Positions 41,318 through 50,316 of a DNA stretch of 64,000 nucleotides are shown in pieces (the first letter of the stretch is position 1; every line of letters begins with the position of its first letter). The stretch comes from JAJEFO01 sp965209045 (GTDB lineage Bacteria > Pseudomonadota > Alphaproteobacteria > Rhodobacterales > Rhodobacteraceae), in contig CBDBPW010000002.1 of the NCBI GenBank assembly GCA_965209045.1, positions 744,001-808,000 of the forward strand, in the 5' to 3' direction. The notes below the pieces were generated by a model. The model was not told where the DNA came from. It did no database searches and saw only the letters and a program-made list of their open reading frames with translations. The position numbers and the translations under genes are program-made.

Positions 41318-42480
41318 CGCACGTTTCCGACAGGGCTGCCGTGGATGTCGCCGCGCGGCCGCGTTCGCGTGAATGCAAGCAGCATGCCCGCCAATATGCC
41401 GCCGGCAAGCAGTGACGAGCCTCCATAGCTCACAAAGGGCAGCGTCATGCCCTTCGCAGGAAGGAGCCTGACCGCAACGCTCAGGTTGATCAACGCCTGC
41501 ATCGCAAAGGTGCAGGCCAACCCGGTACCGGCGAGCCGAATGAAGGGAACGTGCTCACGTGTCAACCGGTAGAGCGAACGGAACGCGATGGTCGCATAAA
41601 GCAAGATCACGACAAGGACCAGGATCAGCCCGTATTCCTCGGCGGCAACAGCAATGATGAAGTCGGTGTGGGCGTCGGGCAGCGACCACTTCACTGTGCC
41701 TTCGCCCACCCCGACGCCAAAGAGGCCGCCCTCCCTGATGGCCTTCGCGGCATAGCCAAGCTGAGTGGTTGGATCGACGTCTGTCGACAGGAACCCGTCG
41801 ATGCGGCGCGCAACGTGCTCAGAATTCTCGTAGACGAGCACACCGCAGGAAATGATCAGTCCTCCAATCAAGAGAAGCAAAAGGAAGTGGGCGCCCCCCA
41901 CGAAGTACATGACTCCCCATGCAAAGAAGATCAGGCAGGCCTGTCCGTAGTCTGGCTGCATGGCAAGAAGACCCACCACCGCCAAGGCAAGCGCGAAGGA
42001 AAGGAACTTTCCCGGTGGGCCTGCAACCTCGTTGGAAGCGGCAATCAGCCAAGCCACGAGCACAATGAAGCCGGGCTTCAGGAACTCCGACGGCTGCAAG
42101 GATCCGAAGCCAAGGGAAAACCACCGGACCGCCCCCTTTCCGAAGTCAGTGCCAAGGAACGGCAACATGACCATGGCCCCGAAGGATGCCAGGAAGAGAA
42201 GCACCGCAATGCGCCGAACGGTCTGGGGGGCCAGGAGCGTGATCGTGAACATTGCCAGAAGCGAGACGGCTCCGAACGCCACTTGCCGTTCGAAGTAGTG
42301 GAACGCCCACAATCCGTTGCGCTCGGCCAATGGAGGGCTGGATGCGAGGCCCAGCAACAGGCCGATGCAAAACAGCGCCAGGACGCAGCCTATCGACCAC
42401 TTGTCGACGGTGCGCCACCAGCGTGGAAATATTGGCTCTCCATTCCTGCGGAATACCGAGCCGTATACCATCTCCGTCAT
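41314..42480 (-). CDS. ftsW: Septal peptidoglycan glycosyltransferase FtsW
   Basis: A 388-residue SEDS-family polytopic membrane protein that polymerises lipid II at the division septum. About ten hydrophobic segments are visible. Family motifs include VRWFSLGFGSLQPSEFLKPG, the DPTTQLGYAAKAIREGGLFG loop and the ending PFVSYGGSSLLAGG. Met at 42480 (MTEMVYGSVFRRNG) is taken as start; the ribosome site is weak and a Met three codons on is possible. Upstream, where murD or mraY is usual, lies nudC instead. Confidence 0.94.
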   Translation of the reverse strand: MTEMVYGSVFRRNGEPIFPRWWRTVDKWSIGCVLALFCIGLLLGLASSPPLAERNGLWAFHYFERQVAFGAVSLLAMFTITLLAPQTVRRIAVLLFLASFGAMVMLPFLGTDFGKGAVRWFSLGFGSLQPSEFLKPGFIVLVAWLIAASNEVAGPPGKFLSFALALAVVGLLAMQPDYGQACLIFFAWGVMYFVGGAHFLLLLLIGGLIISCGVLVYENSEHVARRIDGFLSTDVDPTTQLGYAAKAIREGGLFGVGVGEGTVKWSLPDAHTDFIIAVAAEEYGLILVLVVILLYATIAFRSLYRLTREHVPFIRLAGTGLACTFAMQALINLSVAVRLLPAKGMTLPFVSYGGSSLLAGGILAGMLLAFTRTRPRGDIHGSPVGNVR

Positions 42481-42639
42481 GCGTTCTGCTCGTCCGCCTG
42501 CGTGCCCGTTTGCCGGGTCTGCGCGGAACCATAGCCAATGGCGCACGCAAAATCCAGTGTCCCCGCCGAATTTCGCGGATGTCCCGTTGGTGGCGGAACT
42601 TCCACCGTCGACGCCGATCGAGGCGTTCGAATCGAGCGG

Positions 42640-43584
42640 CTATGGGCCCAGTGCCAGCCTGTCGGCGAGGAAGCCTTCGATCAGGAACCGCGCGATGGAT
42701 CCCTTGCGGGCTGCCTTCATGCTTGGGTTGTCACCTGCCAGAACCCGCATCATTTCCTCGCGCGTGACCCATTTCGCATCCTCGATCTCATCCGCCTGGA
42801 TGCTGATGGAATCGGTCAGCGCGATGCCATGGCAGCCGATCATCAATGATGCCGGGAAAGGCCATGGTTGCGAGGCAAGGTACTGCACTTCGCCCACCTC
42901 TATTCCGGCCTCCTCTCCGACCTCGCGACGTACGGCGGCCTCGATCGTCTCGCCCGGCTCCATGAAACCTGCCAGAAGGGAGTACATGCCCTCGGGCCAA
43001 AAGCCCGACCTCCCCATCAAGACCGAATTGCCGCACGTGATCAGCATGATGACCACGGGATCGGTGCGCGGAAAGTGCTGGCCTTCGCAGGAAGGGCAAT
43101 TCCGCTGCCAACCCGCCATTGCCATCCTGCTCGGAACGCCGCAACGCGCACAAAACCGATGCGTCCGATGCCATTCAAGAAGCGCCTTGCCGATCACGGC
43201 AAGTTCGGCATCGCGGACGGAAAGGCGTGTCATGTTTTGGCGCAGGTCGGCGAACGCGCATCCATTGGGAAGTTCGGGATGCTGCTGTTCCGAAGTGTCA
43301 TTGAATGCTCCGACGCCCTCGTCGCCGTCCTCCGGCAACCAGTCCGAAATGTCGCGCGCATAGCAAGGCTCGCACCCGTCCAAACCGAGGAAGACTGCTG
43401 GCTCGCTGGCGGCGTCGAACGCCTGATGGTCAGCCGACAGGAAGACCGGTCGGCGGTTCTCCCTTTGCAGCAGTGGCTTGCCCCGCCAGAGCGGCAGCAC
43501 ACAGCCGTCAGGAGGGTCCGTCCTCAAGTGAACGGCCCTGTCAAGGCCCGAACCGCCAAAGGTCACTGATTCCGCCCATTGCAT
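42640..43584 (-). CDS. nudC: NAD(+) diphosphatase / RNA decapping hydrolase NudC
   Basis: A 314-residue Nudix hydrolase that cleaves NADH and NAD-capped RNA. The zinc ribbon cysteines C145, C148, C163 and C166 lie around RFCARCGVPSRM and RNCPSCEGQ. The Nudix box runs from about 206 to 230 (GFMEPGETIEAAVRREVGEE) and is complete. The downstream SQPWPFPASLMIG is the NudC-specific SQPWPFPxS motif. The start ATG 43584 is favoured because upstream frame sequence is not family-like; the ribosome site is only partial. Confidence 0.92.
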   Translation of the reverse strand: MQWAESVTFGGSGLDRAVHLRTDPPDGCVLPLWRGKPLLQRENRRPVFLSADHQAFDAASEPAVFLGLDGCEPCYARDISDWLPEDGDEGVGAFNDTSEQQHPELPNGCAFADLRQNMTRLSVRDAELAVIGKALLEWHRTHRFCARCGVPSRMAMAGWQRNCPSCEGQHFPRTDPVVIMLITCGNSVLMGRSGFWPEGMYSLLAGFMEPGETIEAAVRREVGEEAGIEVGEVQYLASQPWPFPASLMIGCHGIALTDSISIQADEIEDAKWVTREEMMRVLAGDNPSMKAARKGSIARFLIEGFLADRLALGP

Positions 43585-43860
43585 TCCTGGTCGTTCCCTC
43601 CCGAAGCCGATGTGCCACGTGGCCGGCAGTTTGGCAAACCGTGGCGCAGTTGCCAGCGTCCGACACCTCATGTCCGCGAAAGCCGTCTCGGCCCCGGTTC
43701 GAATCCTTGCCAAGGGCAAACTTGAAGGTCCGCGCACCGGCGTCATCCGGCAGGACAGTGCAGCCGGCAATGCTTGCGGAACCCGTTGTCAGCTGCGCAG
43801 CAACCGGTTCCCGCGAGGACAATGCCCGGCACTGGATCATTCACGGACACGGAAAGGGGC
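43585..43860. other. Upstream region of nudC and downstream region of the SRP RNA
   Basis: About 275 bp with no gene recognised. GGTTCGAATCC near 43690 resembles a tRNA T-loop, but its arms do not pair. Confidence 0.4.
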
Positions 43861-43954
43861 GAGAGGTTGGACAACGACCCAAGCGTGGCTCGTTACGGCT
43901 GCTTCCTTCCGGACCTGACCGGGTTGGCGAGGCGCTCGCCCGCGCCAACCTCTC
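43861..43954 (-). ncRNA. ffs: Signal recognition particle RNA (4.5S, small type)
   Basis: On the minus strand the universally conserved apical hairpin reads GGTCAGGTCCGGAAGGAAGC followed by AGCC, including the GGAA tetraloop and the asymmetric internal loop bound by Ffh. The ends GAGAGGTTGG and CCAACCTCTC pair perfectly over 10 bp, defining a 94-nt RNA. It targets membrane-protein-synthesising ribosomes with Ffh. Its position close to dnaX, ybaB and recR is a common bacterial arrangement. Confidence 0.95.
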
Positions 43955-44017
43955 AAGATCACCATGTAGCGGCTTCAACTGGCGTGTGCAAGGAGGCAAA
44001 AGGCTTGGGGAAAGGCC

Positions 44018-44512
44018 TCAATCGCCGCCTGAACCCTGGGCCGCCCAAGCCTGCTGAGCGGCGGTCTCAACGGCACAGGGCCTGACGGACCGAAGCCGCG
44101 CCAACGCCGCATCTACGTCCTCGCCGGCCTCAACCATCAGTCTCAGAAGCGCCATTCCCGATCTTCCGCAGCCGCCAAAGCAATGCGCCAGGACCCGGCC
44201 GCCGCCGCCCAGGGCGCGATGCGCAGCCTCCGACGCCTCCGGCCAAAGCGCGCTGGTCTCCGGCGAGGGTGCGCCAAGATCGGTGACCGGCAAGTGCCGC
44301 CAGAGCACGCCGGCAGCCTCGAGATTCTCGCCCATGGCGGACGCGCCGGCGAATTCCAGTTCGTGCCTGCCGGTCATCGTCAGGACTACGTCCGCGCCCC
44401 AGGAAACGATTGTCGTCAGGTCTCCGGCACAGTTCCCGCCCCGGCCCGGCATCGGCGCGATGCCGATCATCCCGCGTCCAAGCGGCAGTTCCGCGATCTT
44501 GTATTCAGCCAA
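44018..44512 (-). CDS. Dual-specificity/tyrosine phosphatase-like protein
   Basis: The 164-residue protein has the cysteine phosphatase loop HCFGGCGRSG with nucleophile C111 and arginine R117. D78 in LPVTDLGAPS is a likely general acid. The fold resembles the small CDKN3/DSP-like bacterial phosphatases. The substrate is unknown. It overlaps the ankyrin-repeat gene by 8 bp, suggesting coupled expression. Confidence 0.8.
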   Translation of the reverse strand: MAEYKIAELPLGRGMIGIAPMPGRGGNCAGDLTTIVSWGADVVLTMTGRHELEFAGASAMGENLEAAGVLWRHLPVTDLGAPSPETSALWPEASEAAHRALGGGGRVLAHCFGGCGRSGMALLRLMVEAGEDVDAALARLRSVRPCAVETAAQQAWAAQGSGGD

Positions 44513-46166
44513 GGCGGTCCTCCGTCACTTGATCCGGGTGCTCTTCCGCCCAGTCGTTCAAAAACTCTGCCATCTCGAACACTCCGGCGAATTCGACCTC
44601 CTGCCGCCGGAGCGGAGCTCCAGCTTCCAGGGCAAGCCGGGCACAAGCAACGTGATCACGCTTGCGTCCTCGGGGCGCGTTTTCTGAACCATGGACGATC
44701 GTGGACATCAGGTCCCCGCCATATCCGTTTACGTGATCCAGACTGACCCCCAAGGACAAAAGGTACGCCATGACGTCCGGAATCCCTTCCCAACCTGCCA
44801 CTTGCACGGGCGTCAGCCCCTGCGGATCAGGCCGATCATGAGGAAGGCCGATTTCCACCAGCGCCTTTGTGCGGCACAAAGCGTGCGGCAGGTGGATCTG
44901 GGACCTGACCATGTCGCGGGTCGGCTCCGGCAGGCGTTCAGGGTCGATTCGGCGCGCCGCTCGGCCGGCAACCGCATCCGCAATCGCGACTTCCTCAAGA
45001 TCAAGGCCGGTCCTGCAACCCCGTGACGCCATTTCTTCGGCGCCGCCGTCATTGCCGTACATCCGTGCAAGCGCATGTGCGGTGTGCCCCCACGCAATTG
45101 CGTCCGGATTTCCGCCTGCATCGAGAAGCCTGGCAACGATCCGGCGCGAGCAAAGCCGCCGCGCCGCCTGGTGAAGCGCCGGAATCACGAATGGCGCCTC
45201 GCCCGAAGCTTCCGGCCAGTGAATGGATTCGTTTGGATCGGCACCGCCCTCAAGAAGCGCTTCCACCATCTCCGGATCGTTGAAATCGAGGGCGCGCGGC
45301 AGTGCGTTTGTCCGCGCGGTTGTCGCACCATGGTCCAGCAGGACCCGCAAGGCGGGTGCGCCGACTTCGCAGGCATGATAGAGCGACTCACCGTCATTGG
45401 GATCCGCCCCGTTGTCCAAGAGCCATGCAGCCAACCGCAGATTCGATGCATGCCCGACGGCACCGTAAAGCGCCGATAGAGGGTTTCCAGGCACTTGCGC
45501 GTATGAATCGTTGACGTTCGCGCCGGCCGCCTTCAACGCGTCCGCCGTTGCCAGCATGTCATCTTCCGAACCGCCGTTGCGCCACCACCGGGAGAACGCC
45601 AGATGCAGGATCGGCGTTCTCGGCCCGAGTACAGGTTCATTGACGGCGTTTGGCCTGGCCTCGAGCGCCTCGCGCACGCCCTCGACATCGTACAGGGCAC
45701 ACATGATTCCGAGATTGTCCCGCGTGATGTCCGGCGCGGCCTCCAAGAGGCATTCGACCCGCCATCCCTGCCCGTGAAACAGTGCCATCTTGAGGCGGTC
45801 AAGTCTTCCGGTCCTGTCCATGGCCCTTGTCTCGGCCGCAAACTTGAGCACCGACCAACTTGCATATCCGGCCTCCCTTGCCAGGACACGCAGAGCATCC
45901 GCATGGCTTGCCGCTGCCGGATCGGTCCCAAGTACCGCCTTTGCACGGGCCAGCGCATCTCGATCACCTGCCGCGCAGGCGTACTGCAGCGCCTTTGCGT
46001 CACGACGCACGCGGATAACGGAATTGGCGATCGGGACTCTCCTTCCCTGGCCGGGGCCTGCCGAGACGGGCATGAACAGCGCCGACGAATGCCGAGCGTC
46101 AGACTTGAGGATGCCGGCATCGGCTTTCCGAGGACCCGGATGCCTTCCCAGAGGCAATGCCAGCAT
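44505..46166 (-). CDS. Ankyrin-repeat protein
   Basis: The protein (up to 553 residues) has a helical N-terminal part (YACAAGDRDALARAKAVLG) and at least five ankyrin-like repeats between about 200 and 500: LAAWLLDNGADPNDGESLYHA, LRVLLDHGATTARTNALPRA, MVEALLEGGADPNE, IVARLLDAGGNPDAIA and VMAYLLSLGVSLDHVNGYGG. Such proteins mediate protein-protein contacts; no catalytic domain is seen. The start is uncertain: neither ATG 46166 nor ATG 46073 has a clear ribosome site. It is divergent from dnaX and overlaps the phosphatase gene downstream, which suggests a shared task. Confidence 0.75.
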   Translation of the reverse strand: MLALPLGRHPGPRKADAGILKSDARHSSALFMPVSAGPGQGRRVPIANSVIRVRRDAKALQYACAAGDRDALARAKAVLGTDPAAASHADALRVLAREAGYASWSVLKFAAETRAMDRTGRLDRLKMALFHGQGWRVECLLEAAPDITRDNLGIMCALYDVEGVREALEARPNAVNEPVLGPRTPILHLAFSRWWRNGGSEDDMLATADALKAAGANVNDSYAQVPGNPLSALYGAVGHASNLRLAAWLLDNGADPNDGESLYHACEVGAPALRVLLDHGATTARTNALPRALDFNDPEMVEALLEGGADPNESIHWPEASGEAPFVIPALHQAARRLCSRRIVARLLDAGGNPDAIAWGHTAHALARMYGNDGGAEEMASRGCRTGLDLEEVAIADAVAGRAARRIDPERLPEPTRDMVRSQIHLPHALCRTKALVEIGLPHDRPDPQGLTPVQVAGWEGIPDVMAYLLSLGVSLDHVNGYGGDLMSTIVHGSENAPRGRKRDHVACARLALEAGAPLRRQEVEFAGVFEMAEFLNDWAEEHPDQVTEDRLG

Positions 46167-46240
46167 AGTGACGCTCTATCTCAAGGCAAGTGTGGACCCT
46201 GAACTGCGCACGGTCTACGTTCGCTCGAACCGATTCATTC

Positions 46241-48040
46241 ATGGCGTCCATGACCGACGGCACAGACAACGACTACCAGGTGCTGGCACGGAAATACCGT
46301 CCGGAGACCTTTGCTGACCTTGTCGGCCAGGACGCCATGGTGCGCACGCTCAGCAGTGCCTTCGAGGCAGACCGCATTGCTCAGGCGTTCATTCTCACGG
46401 GCATACGGGGCACTGGGAAGACCACAACGGCGCGAATCATCGCCAAGGGCATGAACTGCATCGGCCCTGACGGCAACGGCGTTCCGACAGTCTCGCCTTG
46501 CGGCACCTGCGAGCATTGCGTGGCCATTGCGCAGGGCCGGCATGTTGACGTCCTCGAACTGGACGCTGCGTCGCGCACGGGCGTGAACGACATTCGCGAG
46601 ATCATTGAGAGCGTACACTACCGCGCCGCCTCGGCCCGATACAAGATCTACATCCTTGACGAAGTCCACATGCTTTCGACGAGCGCCTTCAACGCGCTTC
46701 TGAAGACGCTGGAGGAGCCTCCCGCACATGTGAAGTTCATATTCGCGACCACCGAAATCCGAAAGGTTCCGGTCACGGTCCTCTCTCGCTGCCAGCGCTT
46801 CGACCTGCGCAGAATCGAACCCGTCAAGATGATGGAAATGCTCCGCCGGATCGCAACCGCCGAGCAAGCCGACATCACCGACGAGGCGCTGGCACTTGTC
46901 ACGCGCGCCGCGGAGGGATCGGCGCGCGACGCGACATCGCTTCTTGATCAGGCGATCAGCGACCGGACCCAGGCAACGGACGTGGATCAGGTCCGCGAAA
47001 TGATCGGGCTTGCAGATCGCGGCCGCGTTCTGGATCTCTTCGAGCTCATCATGTCCGGTGAAGCTGCGGGCGCCCTGGCCGAACTCTCCGCTCAATATTC
47101 TGACGGCGCTGATCCGATGGCGGTCCTCCGTGACATCGCCGAAATCACCCATTGGATCAGCGTCATCCGCATCACTCCGGAGGCGGTCAACGATCCCACG
47201 GTCGCGCCGGAGGAACGTGCACGTGGCAGCACGCTGGCCGACAAGCTGCCTATGCCGACTCTGTCGCGAATGTGGCAAATGGCGCTGAAGGCGCTTGAGG
47301 AGGCGGGGACTGCGCCCGATGCCATGATGGCTGCGCAAATGGCCCTGATCAGGATGACGCACGTTGCCGATCTTCCGACTCCAGGCGACCTCGTGGCGAA
47401 GCTGACCGATGCCGCTTTGCCACCTGCTCCGTCGCCACCGTCCTCGACGACTCCCCAATCAGGCTCGGGTGGAGGAGAAAGCGGTCCTGCACCGGGTCCG
47501 CGCGCTTCCGCTGCGGCCACTCGCACTGCAGGCACGCGCTCATCCGGCGGAGCCGTGGCCGCCGCTGCCCGGCCGGCGCATGTTCGCGATCCGGAAAGTG
47601 CCCTCGCCCGGTTCCCGACCTTCACGCATGTGTTCGACCTCATACGCGCGAATCGCGAAATGAAGCTCTGCATTGAGGTGGAGGAGGATCTGCGGCTGGT
47701 CTCATACCAGCCCGGCCGCATCGAGTTCGAGCCAGGACCGCAGGCGGCCCGGGATCTGGCGCAGAGGCTGGGCCAATGCCTGCAGGGCTGGACGGGCGTG
47801 CGCTGGACGGTTTCAGTGACGGCTTCGGGTGGCCGGCCCACGATTTCCGAAACCCGAAACGCGGCAACCGACCAACTCAAGGCCGCCGCCAGAAGAGACG
47901 AAACAGTCGCCGCAATCCTGTCGGCATTCCCGAATGCCAGAATCGGGAATCTCCAGACCGCCGAAGCTCTTTCCGCTTCTGCCGCCGAAAGTGCCCTCGA
48001 CAAGATCGAGGATGAATGGGACCCATTCGAGGAAGACTGA
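46241..48040 (+). CDS. dnaX: DNA polymerase III subunits gamma and tau
   Basis: The 599-residue clamp-loader ATPase and replisome organiser. The AAA+ domain starts with YQVLARKYRPETFADLVGQ and has Walker A GIRGTGKT (54-61), a zinc-binding set including CGTCEHC, Walker B IYILDEVHML and sensor motif FIFATTEIRKVPVTVLSRCQ. A proline/serine/alanine-rich linker (about 400-455) leads to the C-terminal tau domain that contacts the polymerase. Met 46241 or 46250 is the likely start. A conserved gene order dnaX...ybaB-recR is kept, though an MFS gene is inserted between. Confidence 0.95.
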   Translation: MASMTDGTDNDYQVLARKYRPETFADLVGQDAMVRTLSSAFEADRIAQAFILTGIRGTGKTTTARIIAKGMNCIGPDGNGVPTVSPCGTCEHCVAIAQGRHVDVLELDAASRTGVNDIREIIESVHYRAASARYKIYILDEVHMLSTSAFNALLKTLEEPPAHVKFIFATTEIRKVPVTVLSRCQRFDLRRIEPVKMMEMLRRIATAEQADITDEALALVTRAAEGSARDATSLLDQAISDRTQATDVDQVREMIGLADRGRVLDLFELIMSGEAAGALAELSAQYSDGADPMAVLRDIAEITHWISVIRITPEAVNDPTVAPEERARGSTLADKLPMPTLSRMWQMALKALEEAGTAPDAMMAAQMALIRMTHVADLPTPGDLVAKLTDAALPPAPSPPSSTTPQSGSGGGESGPAPGPRASAAATRTAGTRSSGGAVAAAARPAHVRDPESALARFPTFTHVFDLIRANREMKLCIEVEEDLRLVSYQPGRIEFEPGPQAARDLAQRLGQCLQGWTGVRWTVSVTASGGRPTISETRNAATDQLKAAARRDETVAAILSAFPNARIGNLQTAEALSASAAESALDKIEDEWDPFEED

Positions 48041-48409
48041 TTCCACTCCATTCACGACAATGCATGATCAGGCTTCAAGCAGTTTCAGGAAGCCCGCTCT
48101 CCGCCCGGCCAGGTTCGAAGCGCTGCGGGAGACAAAGGTGACGCCGTCGGCCTTGACATCCCTTGCGGACAGCGATGACGGGGACCCTGCATCAGGCCGC
48201 TGACGTGCTTGCATCGCCCTCGTGTCCGGGCCTGCCCAGTTGCGCCTGTGGCAGTGTCGGAACCTCCGGGAGACTTCCGTCAGCTGCGCGTTCGGCCGCG
48301 AAAGGACTTCGCAGTTCGATGTCGGCTGGCGATTTGCCATGCAGAAGAGATGCTCGTGGCCTGGTCCGCCGCCGCACTGCGCATTCTTGCCGGGACTTCG
48401 GCGCTTTGC
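48041..48409. other. Intergenic region between convergent dnaX and MFS genes
   Basis: About 370 bp without a recognised gene or RNA; open frames are short and of wrong-frame composition. Confidence 0.4.
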
Positions 48410-49624
48410 CTAATCTCCGGGAGACGCCGCCGGTTCCGTCGCCCGCCGGGAACCGGACTGGATGTGCCTCGGCAGAAGCATGGCTGCGAACAGAATGGCT
48501 AGCGCGGCCAGTGCGAGTCCGGGAAACTGTCCCTCGAAACCAATCCCTCGCTTGTGCAACAGGGCAATCAGGGGAACGGCGATCGATCCGATACCCAGCG
48601 ACAGAACGTATTCGACGGAAAACGCCCGTGAGCGAATGCCGTGATCAAGGTACCGGCCGAGCAACCACGATGTCACAGGGATTTCCGCAAAGATGAACGT
48701 CACGAGCAACAGCGCGAGGGTCAGGGCTGCCCACCCGGAGGCAAATGCCAGCAGCATCAGCAGCATCGCCTGGGATGCGAGCAGCACGACAAGTACGGAG
48801 CGCGCACCAACTCGATCAAGCAATTCGCCAACCGGCAACTGCGCAAAGGCGGCCACGGCGAAGACCAATCCCGCGGACGCGCCGATCCAGGCCAGATCGC
48901 CCCCCGCGCGGGCCAGCCTTTCGTCGAAGTACAACGGCAGCGAGATCGTGACTGCATTGAAGATCAGCCCGCCAAACAGCGCGATCACGCAAACGATCCC
49001 GAAGACTGTCACCTGCGTACCGCGATCGCATTTCAGCGCGGTTGCGGAATTCGCGTGAACGGCTGGTCGCACTGCGTCCGGTGCCGTCCCGCTGCGCTTC
49101 AGCAGCAACATGCCGATCAGAACCGAAAGTGCTCCGGGCAGGACAAAGGCCCACTTCCATCCCAAGAACCCGGCAAGCAGCCCCGTCACCGCTGCGGCAC
49201 CGGCCAATCCCATGTTCCCGAACACCCCGTTGACAGCCAGCGCCCGACCCGTGCGCAACCCAATATGTGTGATATGGGCCAGCCCGACCGGGTGGTAGAT
49301 TGCCGCGAAGAGCCCGAGCGACCCGAGTCCGAATGCCATTGCAATGGGACCGTCCGACATCGCGATCCAGAGGCTGGACCCACCGCAGCCCAAGAAGAAT
49401 ATCGCGATCAGCATCATGCGATCCATGGTGTCGCCTAGCCAACCGGCCGGGAGCGTTCCGAGAGCAAACATCACGTACATCGGCGTCCCGAGCACAAGGA
49501 CGTCGGCGTAACCCATGTCCCACGATGGAGCGATGGCCAGCGCAGCCGTCGGAAAGATCAGCAGGAAGAAGTGATCGAAGAAATGTGCGAGGTTCAGAAA
49601 TCGAAGGGCTTCACTGCGAGACAT
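48410..49624 (-). CDS. Major facilitator superfamily transporter
   Basis: A 404-residue inner-membrane transporter with about twelve hydrophobic segments. The loop between helices 2 and 3 has LGTLPAGWLGDTMDRMM, the MFS signature, and the second half repeats it as AQLPVGELLDRVGARS. The substrate cannot be predicted. Met 49624 starts just before the first membrane helix. It is the only gene that breaks the dnaX-ybaB-recR run and is transcribed against it, so it looks like a later insertion. Confidence 0.85.
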   Translation of the reverse strand: MSRSEALRFLNLAHFFDHFFLLIFPTAALAIAPSWDMGYADVLVLGTPMYVMFALGTLPAGWLGDTMDRMMLIAIFFLGCGGSSLWIAMSDGPIAMAFGLGSLGLFAAIYHPVGLAHITHIGLRTGRALAVNGVFGNMGLAGAAAVTGLLAGFLGWKWAFVLPGALSVLIGMLLLKRSGTAPDAVRPAVHANSATALKCDRGTQVTVFGIVCVIALFGGLIFNAVTISLPLYFDERLARAGGDLAWIGASAGLVFAVAAFAQLPVGELLDRVGARSVLVVLLASQAMLLMLLAFASGWAALTLALLLVTFIFAEIPVTSWLLGRYLDHGIRSRAFSVEYVLSLGIGSIAVPLIALLHKRGIGFEGQFPGLALAALAILFAAMLLPRHIQSGSRRATEPAASPGD

Positions 49625-49966
49625 GAACGAACCTGGACTTTCTTGACCCCTTGATTGTAGGGCCCTTGAATAGGTTCTGACTCGACAAGGCGTCAAGCGC
49701 GCTTGTTCGGGTCGGATCACGGTCGAAGCGGCGGAGCGATCCCTCCAGGGATGGTGGTGGTCGCGCATGCGCGCCGTTGCGCGACGCAGCAGCCGCGGAT
49801 GTTCTTGCCGCTTGCAATCTCCACGCCCGGTCCGGATGCTGCAGCCGGAGACTTGCCGGAAATTCGGTCCTTGCGGCGCGACACGTCCTTGACGTCATTT
49901 CGACTGGGCCTTGCCGTGCAGCGCCCTGCAAAATATCAATCTGTAAGCGCAATCGGGAGACACGAC
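49625..49966. other. Divergent promoter region of the MFS and ybaB genes
   Basis: About 340 bp without a gene. No clear promoter or operator was recognised by eye. Confidence 0.35.
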
Positions 49967-50311
49967 ATGATCAAGCCCCTTGGCACGCTCGGCGACATGG
50001 GAAAAATGCTGAAAGCCGCGCAGGAAATGCAGTCCAAGATGGCCGCACTTCAGGACGAACTCGACTCCTTGACCGTCACCGGGGAAAGCGGCGCCGGTCT
50101 CGTCAAGGCCACGGCAACTGCCAAGGGCATTCTCAAGTCGCTCGACATCGACCCCTCCATCTTCAATCCCGATGAGAAGGAAGTCGTGGAAGACCTGATA
50201 GTTGCCGCCATCAAGGACGCGCAGGACAAGGCTTCCGAGAAGGGCCAGGATGAAGTGAGGAAGCTGACCGAAAGCATGGGCCTCCCGGCCGGCATGAACC
50301 TGCCTTTCTGA
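49967..50311 (+). CDS. YbaB/EbfC nucleoid-associated protein
   Basis: A 114-residue small DNA-binding protein of the YbaB/EbfC family. The typical start GTLGDMGKMLKAAQEMQSKM, the central VTGESGAGLVKATATAKGIL and the ending MGLPAGMNLPF are all present. CGGGAG precedes the ATG. It lies upstream of the TraB-like gene and recR, matching the widespread ybaB-recR association linked to recombinational repair. Confidence 0.94.
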   Translation: MIKPLGTLGDMGKMLKAAQEMQSKMAALQDELDSLTVTGESGAGLVKATATAKGILKSLDIDPSIFNPDEKEVVEDLIVAAIKDAQDKASEKGQDEVRKLTESMGLPAGMNLPF

Positions 50312-50316
50312 CGCCC

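Noticed and set aside
43685..43705. A tRNA-like T-loop sequence GGTTCGAATCC
   Set aside because: The flanking bases do not form a T stem or an acceptor stem, and no D or anticodon arm fits.
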